Shown piece after piece: positions 58,377 through 64,000 of a DNA stretch of 64,000 bases. A program made the translations under genes and the position numbers. How positions within the stretch are numbered: position 1 is the stretch's first letter; the number at the start of each line of letters is the position of its first letter. The DNA is from Bacteroidota bacterium (GTDB lineage Bacteria > Bacteroidota > Bacteroidia > Flavobacteriales > Flavobacteriaceae), in contig JAEWHE010000015.1 in NCBI GenBank assembly GCA_023387965.1, forward strand, positions 186,001-250,000. Direction: 5' to 3'. The notes under the pieces were generated by a model. The model saw only the letters and a list, made by a program, of their open reading frames with translations. It searched no databases and had not been told where the DNA came from.

Positions 58377-61208
58377 ATGTCACAACAAAAACGCCTTTTT
58401 CTGCTCGACGCTTACGCCTTAATTTTCAGAGGATATTACGCTTTTATCAAAAATCCCCGAATCAACTCAAAAGGGATGGATACTTCTGCCATCATGGGTT
58501 TTATGAATTCGCTTTTGGATTTAATCAAAAGAGAAAAACCTGACCATTTGGCGGTTGCTTTTGACAAAGAAGGAAGTGCCGTGAGAAGCGAAATGTTTTC
58601 CGATTATAAAGCCAATCGCGATGCCACGCCAGAAGCCATTTTAATAGCCATTCCATATATTCACCGTTTGCTTCAAGCCATGCATATTCCTATTATCGAA
58701 TTGGCGGGTTGCGAGGCAGATGATCTCATTGGGACGGTCGCAAAACAAGCCGAAAAAGAAAATTTTAAAGTGTTCATGGTAACGCCAGACAAGGATTTTG
58801 CGCAATTAGTTACTGAAAATATTTTTATGTACAAACCCGCCCGAATGGGGAACGGAATCGAAATTTGGGGAATTCCCGAAGTTTTGGAAAAATTTGAAAT
58901 CGAAAGACCAGAACAAGTCATCGATTTCTTAGGAATGATGGGAGATGCCGTTGATAATATTCCTGGTTTACCAGGTGTTGGCGAAAAAACAGCCAAGAAA
59001 TTTTTAAAAGAATATGGTTCGATGGAAAACCTTTTGGCCAACACGCACGAGCTCAAAGGAAAAATGAAAGAAAACATCGAGGCTAATAAAGAAAAAGGAA
59101 TTCTTTCGAAGAAATTAGCCACAATTATTTGCGATTGTGATGTACAATTTAATGAAGAAGATTACCAATTGTCGCGACCGAACATTGAGGAAACCGAAGC
59201 CATTTTTCAAGAATTAGAATTTCGCCGAATGGCAGAACAATTCGATAATTTGTTTAGGACTGATCATAATGCAGCTGTAGCAAATTCGGCGGAAGCCAGA
59301 TTGTACAAAAAACCACAGCCAGCAAACGACCAGTTTGATTTATTTTCGGTAAACACTAATTCAGATTCCGGCGAAAGCACGAGCAGTTTTTACAAAACGC
59401 TTGAAAACACAGAACATTTTTACCAAACGGTTGAGCCGGGAATGGCGACAAAATTTTTATTGCAAAATTTACTCAAGCAAACCGCTGTAAGTTTTGACAC
59501 CGAAACCACCGGAATTGATCCGTTAACGGCAGAATTAGTGGGAATGTCATTTTCTTGGGAAAAAGGAAAAGGCTTTTACGTTCCCGTTCCGGAAAATCAA
59601 GACGAAGCACAAAAAATTGTAGATCAATTTTTGCCTTTCTTCGAAGCAGAACACATCGAAAAAATTGGTCAGAATTTAAAATATGATTTAAAAATCCTTG
59701 CCAATTACGGCGTTGAGGTAAAAGGAAAAATTTTTGACACCATGATTGCGCATTATCTCATCAATCCGGATATGCGTCATAATATGGATATTTTATCTGA
59801 AACTTATTTGCAATATTCGCCAAAATCCATTGAAGATTTGATTGGTAAAAAAGGCAAAAACCAGAAAAATATGCGCGATGTTCCGGTGGAAGATGTGAAG
59901 GAATATGCAGTTGAAGACGCGGATGTTACGCTTCAATTGAAAGATTTTTTTGCAGAAGAATTGCAACGTGCCGAAACCCGAAAATTATTTGATGAGATAG
60001 AAGTGCCGCTGGTTCCGGTTTTAGCCGATATAGAACGCGAAGGAATTAATCTCGATGTGCCTTTTTTGCAAAAACTTTCGGAAGAATTGCAGGCGGATAT
60101 CAATAAACTCGAAAATCAGATTTACGAAAATGCCGGCGAAAAATTTAATTTGGCTTCGCCTAAACAATTAGGAGAAATTTTATTTGACAAATTAAAAATC
60201 GGTGGCGCAAAACAGAAAAAAACCAAAACCGGACAATACGCAACCGGCGAAGATGTACTTTCTTATTTAGCGTTGACAAGCCCTTTTGTACAAGATATTT
60301 TAGATTGGCGCCAACTCGTAAAACTTCAAAATACTTATGTTGAAGCCTTGCCGTTACAGGTTTGCGGCAAAACAAATCGCGTTCATACAGATTATATGCA
60401 AACCGTGGCGGCAACGGGACGATTGAGTTCTAACAACCCGAATTTGCAAAATATTCCTATTAGAACCGAACGTGGACGATTGATTAGAAAAGCTTTTATC
60501 GCAAGAGATGAAAATTATATTTTGGTTTCTGCCGATTATTCGCAAATTGAGTTGAGAATTATTGCGGCTTTAAGTGGCGAAGAAAACATGATAAAATCGT
60601 TCCAAAACAACGAAGATATTCATGCCTCAACTGCTTCAAAAGTTTTCAATATTCCACTTGAAGAAGTTACTCGCGAACAAAGAAGCCATGCGAAAACCGT
60701 GAACTTTGGTATTGTTTATGGTGTTTCTGCATTTGGGTTAAGCAACCAAACTTCGCTTTCCAGAGCAGAATCTAAAGAATTGATTGACGCTTATTACGAA
60801 ACGTACCCTCAATTGAAAGCTTACATCCAAGAACAAGTGGAAATTGCTCGTGAACAAGGATTTGTGCAAACAGTTTCGGGAAGACGTCGTTATTTAAAAG
60901 ATATCAATTCGCAAAATGCCATGGTAAGAAGTGGTGCCGAAAGAAATGCTGTGAATGCGCCAATTCAGGGAAGTGCGGCTGATATTATTAAAATTGCGAT
61001 GATTAATATTCATCAAAAATTAAAATCAGAAAACTGGAAAAGTAAAATGTTGCTGCAGGTTCACGATGAATTGGTGTTTGACGTACATTTAAGCGAACTC
61101 GAAAAAATCAAACCAATGATTAAGTTTGAAATGGAAAATGCGTTCAAAATGTCGGTTCCATTAACGGTAGAATTAGGCGAAGGAAAAAATTGGTTGGAAG
61201 CGCATTAA
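58377..61208 (+). CDS. polA: DNA polymerase I
   Basis: PolA fills gaps and removes RNA primers. The 943-residue protein has the 5'-nuclease domain (about residues 1-290, GCEADDLIGTVAKQ and PDKDFAQLV). The 3'-5' exonuclease domain follows (about 345-530, with SFDTETTGIDP intact). The polymerase domain has SADYSQIELRIIAALSGEE, the O-helix RSHAKTVNFGIVYGVSAFG, and QVHDELVFDVH. All three activities appear present. A TATTTTTG element lies at 58350-58357. Confidence 0.98.
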   Translation: MSQQKRLFLLDAYALIFRGYYAFIKNPRINSKGMDTSAIMGFMNSLLDLIKREKPDHLAVAFDKEGSAVRSEMFSDYKANRDATPEAILIAIPYIHRLLQAMHIPIIELAGCEADDLIGTVAKQAEKENFKVFMVTPDKDFAQLVTENIFMYKPARMGNGIEIWGIPEVLEKFEIERPEQVIDFLGMMGDAVDNIPGLPGVGEKTAKKFLKEYGSMENLLANTHELKGKMKENIEANKEKGILSKKLATIICDCDVQFNEEDYQLSRPNIEETEAIFQELEFRRMAEQFDNLFRTDHNAAVANSAEARLYKKPQPANDQFDLFSVNTNSDSGESTSSFYKTLENTEHFYQTVEPGMATKFLLQNLLKQTAVSFDTETTGIDPLTAELVGMSFSWEKGKGFYVPVPENQDEAQKIVDQFLPFFEAEHIEKIGQNLKYDLKILANYGVEVKGKIFDTMIAHYLINPDMRHNMDILSETYLQYSPKSIEDLIGKKGKNQKNMRDVPVEDVKEYAVEDADVTLQLKDFFAEELQRAETRKLFDEIEVPLVPVLADIEREGINLDVPFLQKLSEELQADINKLENQIYENAGEKFNLASPKQLGEILFDKLKIGGAKQKKTKTGQYATGEDVLSYLALTSPFVQDILDWRQLVKLQNTYVEALPLQVCGKTNRVHTDYMQTVAATGRLSSNNPNLQNIPIRTERGRLIRKAFIARDENYILVSADYSQIELRIIAALSGEENMIKSFQNNEDIHASTASKVFNIPLEEVTREQRSHAKTVNFGIVYGVSAFGLSNQTSLSRAESKELIDAYYETYPQLKAYIQEQVEIAREQGFVQTVSGRRRYLKDINSQNAMVRSGAERNAVNAPIQGSAADIIKIAMINIHQKLKSENWKSKMLLQVHDELVFDVHLSELEKIKPMIKFEMENAFKMSVPLTVELGEGKNWLEAH

Positions 61209-61265
61209 TTTGATTCAATAAAATCGGAAAAATATCGTTCTGTTAAAAAATATCTTTTTTGAAAA

Positions 61266-62567
61266 ATGAAAAAACTCGCATTATTTTTTGTGGCGCTTTC
61301 GCTGAATGTGTTTGGGCAATCCAATGACAAATTTGCTAAAATTGATAGTTTGCTTACCTTTTTGTCGGCAAATGATAAATTTATGGGAGCCGTTGCCATT
61401 AGAGAAAACAACAATATAGTTTTTGAAAAAAATTATGGTTTTGCCGATGTGGAAAAAAAATTTAAAGCCGATAAATCTTCGGTTTATAAAATAGGTTCTA
61501 TTACCAAAACCTTTACGGCTACGATGATTCAACAATTGATTGATGAAAAAAAAATATCAGCCGAAACCAAGTTGTCCAAATTTTATCCCACGATTGAAAA
61601 TTCCGAAAATATTTCAATCGAAAACCTGCTGAATCATTCCAGCGGAATTTTTAGTTTGACGGATTTTCCCGATTATCCCGCTTTTGCGAAAGCACCAAAA
61701 ACCCGTCAGGAATTGATGAAAAAAATCAAATCTGGCGAACCGCGTTTTCAACCCGGAACTCAAGCGGAATACAGTAATTCTAACTATATTATTTTGGGCT
61801 GGATTATTGAAGATTTGACTAAAAAATCTTTTGAAGAAAATTTAAAAACCCGAATTGTAAATCCGTTGAAATTGCAAAACACGAGTGTTGCTTCTGGGAA
61901 AAATACAGAGGTTTTCTCCTATCAAAATGAAGGAAAAGTTTGGAAAATAGCGGATTACGAAGATATGTCAATTCCGGGTGGAGCTGGAAATATCGTTTCG
62001 ACTCCCGCAGATTTGACGCAATTTGCCCATAAACTTTTTTCTGGAAATTTGGTAAAACCCGAATCTTTGCAAGCCATGATGGATGTTGAAAAAGGTTTCG
62101 GAAGAGGCTTGATGATTATGCCTTTCGGTGAGAGAAAATTTTACGGACACAACGGCGGAATTGAAAATTTCACTTCTACTTTAGGGTATTATCCAAAAGA
62201 AAAATTGGCGATTGCTTTGATTCAAAACGGGCAATCTTACCCAATGAACGATATTATTGTGGGCATCTTAAGTATTTATTACAAAATGCCGTATCGTTTC
62301 CCGAATTTGACTTCGGTAACCGTTGATGCTTCGGTTTTAAAGAAGTATGAAGGTGTTTATTCTGATGCTAATTTTCCGATGAAAATTTTCATTAAAGAAG
62401 AAAATGGAGTGCTGATTTGCCAAGCAACTGGTCAGGATTCTTTTCCGTTGAATCCGTTGGCGGAAAATCGGTTTAACTTTGATCCTGCAGGTTTGGAATT
62501 GGTTTTTGAAGGGAATTTCATGACTATCATTCAGGGTGGAATGCAAATGAAACTGAAGCGCGAGTAA
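61266..62567 (+). CDS. serine hydrolase, beta-lactamase/PBP class C-like
   Basis: A 433-residue exported protein with signal MKKLALFFVALSLNVFGQ. The SxxK motif is in KIGSITKTFTATM (Ser about residue 78). The YxN motif is in EYSNSNYIILG, and the third motif is in YGHNGGIENF in place of KTG. A C-terminal domain (about residues 345-433, KKYEGVYSDANFPMKI) is typical of these hydrolases. Such proteins cleave D-amino-acid peptides or esters. A role in beta-lactam resistance cannot be assumed. A convergent terminator follows. Confidence 0.9.
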   Translation: MKKLALFFVALSLNVFGQSNDKFAKIDSLLTFLSANDKFMGAVAIRENNNIVFEKNYGFADVEKKFKADKSSVYKIGSITKTFTATMIQQLIDEKKISAETKLSKFYPTIENSENISIENLLNHSSGIFSLTDFPDYPAFAKAPKTRQELMKKIKSGEPRFQPGTQAEYSNSNYIILGWIIEDLTKKSFEENLKTRIVNPLKLQNTSVASGKNTEVFSYQNEGKVWKIADYEDMSIPGGAGNIVSTPADLTQFAHKLFSGNLVKPESLQAMMDVEKGFGRGLMIMPFGERKFYGHNGGIENFTSTLGYYPKEKLAIALIQNGQSYPMNDIIVGILSIYYKMPYRFPNLTSVTVDASVLKKYEGVYSDANFPMKIFIKEENGVLICQATGQDSFPLNPLAENRFNFDPAGLELVFEGNFMTIIQGGMQMKLKRE

Positions 62568-62596
62568 ATTTTACGTAAGTGAAAATTTTAAAATAA

Positions 62597-62633
62597 AAAA
62601 ACCGCCAGTTCTGATTAGAATGGCGGTTTTTTA
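62597..62633. terminator. bidirectional terminator
   Basis: AAAAAACCGCCA / TGGCGGTTTTTT with a 13-nt loop, between the convergent beta-lactamase-like and RNase E/G genes. Confidence 0.9.
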
Positions 62634-62662
62634 TTGGTTTAACCTGAAAATAATTTCCAGAT

Positions 62663-64000
62663 TTAATCTTTTATTTTATTACCGTTTTTGTCGTAAAAAT
62701 GATATTCCAGAAACGTGTATGCGTCACGAGGAATTATTTTTACCCATTTTTTATGCTCGAAAAACCATTTCGAACGCAAAGATGGAAATCCTTTGGTAAT
62801 GTATGCTGCCACAAAAGGATGTGCATTGAGCACTAATTTTTTATGGCTTTTTAATAATCTTTCCACATCCGAAGAAATTTTGTCAACGATAAGAATTGGC
62901 GCTTCAATTTCACCATTTTCGTTGTTAGGGTCTTCTTCTCGTGTTTTAATATTTACTTCCGGCCTTACGCGTTGTCGCGTAATTTGCACTAACCCAAATT
63001 TACTTGGAGGAAGTATTTTATGTTTGGCTTTATCGTCGCTCATTTCCTCACGGAGAAAATCGTATAAAACTTTGCGATTTTCTGGATTAGACATGTCAAT
63101 GAAATCTACCACAATAATTCCGCCCATATCACGAAGTCTGAGTTGTCGTGCAATTTCTGCAGCAGCAATTAAATTTACTTCGAGTGCGGTTTCTTCTTGA
63201 TTAGAAGCTTTGTTGGAGCGGTTGCCGCTGTTAACGTCTATCACGTGCAGGGCTTCGGTATGTTCGATGATGAGGTAAGCACCTTTGCTCATTGAAACTG
63301 TTTTACCAAATGAGGTTTTGATTTGTCGTTCGATACTGTATTTTTCGAAGATTGGCGTGTCTTTCGACTGATAAAATTTTACGATTGATTGTTTGGATGG
63401 AGCAATTTCTTCCAAATAATCTTTTGTTTGTTGGTACAACTCTTCATCATCTATATGAATCCCCGTAAAGGTGTCGTTAAATACGTCACGTAAAATAGAA
63501 GAAGCTCGATTAAGTTCTCCTAAAACTTTTGAGGGATGATGAGCAGTTGGTAATTTTTTACACATTGCAGTCCATCTGCTAAGCAGGTTCTGCAAATCTT
63601 TGTCTAGTTCGGCTACTTTTTTGCCTTCGGCTACTGTTCTTACAATAACACCGAATCCTTTTGGTCTGATAGATTGTACTAATCTTTTCAGGCGTTCTTT
63701 TTCTTCTTTGGTTTCAATTTTTTGCGAAATGGAAACGCGTTCAGAAAATGGAACAAGTACTATAAAACGGCCTGCGAGAGAAAGCTCTGAGCTAATTCTA
63801 GGGCCTTTGGTGGAAATAGGTTCTTTTACCACTTGTACTAAAATAGATTGATTGGCACTAATTACATCGGTAATTTGTCCGTCTTTATCTATTTCTTTTT
63901 CAAAAGGAAAATTTTTAAGGGAGAAATCTTTTAGTTTACCTGTGCTAACAAGTTTAATGAATTTTAATTGAGAAGTAAGGTTTGGACCCAAATCGTGATA
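62663..64000 (-). CDS. rng: ribonuclease E/G family protein, 5'-truncated by window edge
   Basis: Rne/Rng endonucleases cut single-stranded RNA in mRNA decay and rRNA maturation. The visible 446 residues begin in frame at the window end (YHDLGPNLTSQLKFIK), and about the first 70 residues with the start codon lie outside. The catalytic Mg-binding site is intact (LHVIDVNSGN and GGIIVVDFIDM), and FGLVQITRQRVRPEV follows. The Zn-link CPxCxG of enterobacterial RNase E/G is not found after that segment. It is convergent with the beta-lactamase-like gene. Confidence 0.93.
   Translation of the reverse strand, partial: YHDLGPNLTSQLKFIKLVSTGKLKDFSLKNFPFEKEIDKDGQITDVISANQSILVQVVKEPISTKGPRISSELSLAGRFIVLVPFSERVSISQKIETKEEKERLKRLVQSIRPKGFGVIVRTVAEGKKVAELDKDLQNLLSRWTAMCKKLPTAHHPSKVLGELNRASSILRDVFNDTFTGIHIDDEELYQQTKDYLEEIAPSKQSIVKFYQSKDTPIFEKYSIERQIKTSFGKTVSMSKGAYLIIEHTEALHVIDVNSGNRSNKASNQEETALEVNLIAAAEIARQLRLRDMGGIIVVDFIDMSNPENRKVLYDFLREEMSDDKAKHKILPPSKFGLVQITRQRVRPEVNIKTREEDPNNENGEIEAPILIVDKISSDVERLLKSHKKLVLNAHPFVAAYITKGFPSLRSKWFFEHKKWVKIIPRDAYTFLEYHFYDKNGNKIKD

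Overview
The window reads as a chromosomal segment of a Flavobacterium-like member of the Bacteroidota. The evidence is AT-rich DNA, promoters of the TTTG/TAnnTTTG type without clear Shine-Dalgarno sites, and several clade-typical proteins. These include a type IX secretion C-terminal sorting domain protein, two GLPGLI proteins, exosortase XrtF with its partner, an HYC_CC_PP protein, a DUF2723 protein and several TonB-linked outer-membrane receptors. Most of the window is conserved core genome. I see no prophage, transposase, CRISPR array or rRNA operon, and only one tRNA gene (Gln, TTG). Both end genes are cut by the window: dtd on the left and an RNase E/G gene on the right.

Layout. 1-8.1 kb: dtd, an EamA transporter, an M16 peptidase pair, DUF4199, a tandem SRPBCC protein and miaB. 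8.2-16.5 kb: a sigma-54 activator, lptE, a TPR-like protein, secG, then groES and groEL split by a four-helix-bundle (23S intervening-sequence type) gene, then a large exported protein. 16.6-20.8 kb (minus): a metal-type operon (HYC_CC_PP, TonB receptor, HMA protein) and the XrtF pair. 20.8-25.4 kb: a GAF protein, an alpha/beta hydrolase, rplU-rpmA, an Ala/Lys-rich lipoprotein and ahcY. 25.8-32.8 kb: a tight run of PPTase, GGGP synthase, PnuC-type transporter, NadR-like kinase fused to DUF4301, and arfB, followed by a TPP riboswitch and a TonB receptor. 33-42.7 kb: a Rieske-like lipoprotein without histidine ligands, greA, a HIT protein, an orphan histidine kinase, a flavin reductase, DUF3127, aat, and the rimP-nusA-infB operon. 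42.9-50.6 kb: a universal stress protein, then an outer-membrane receptor/GLPGLI pair divergent from a two-component system, with a second GLPGLI gene after it. 50.7-64 kb: tRNA-Gln, DUF2723, a polysaccharide deacetylase, a cysteine-less thioredoxin, a metallophosphoesterase, a T9SS-sorted protein, polA, a serine beta-lactamase-like protein and RNase E/G.

The most unusual layer is the dispersed repeats. One family of about 150-160 bp (22210-22367, 25490-25650, 10012-10159, 30536-30669, and a fragment near 1564) has a long quasi-palindromic core between direct repeats of GCTTTCCGCTGC type. Two copies have perfect inner hairpins, but with different base pairs at the same two positions. The other two copies carry a mixed, unpaired version there. 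One copy lies inside the reading frame of the thiamine-type TonB receptor and supplies its N-terminal residues. A second hairpin repeat family has copies at 1463-1546 and 32891-33003.

Regulatory features that can be read directly are the TPP riboswitch with a hairpin over the receptor start codon, terminator-like hairpins in the leaders of greA and of rimP-nusA-infB, and three GTTAAC hexamers at exact 10-bp spacing in the divergent promoter region of the GLPGLI/two-component locus.
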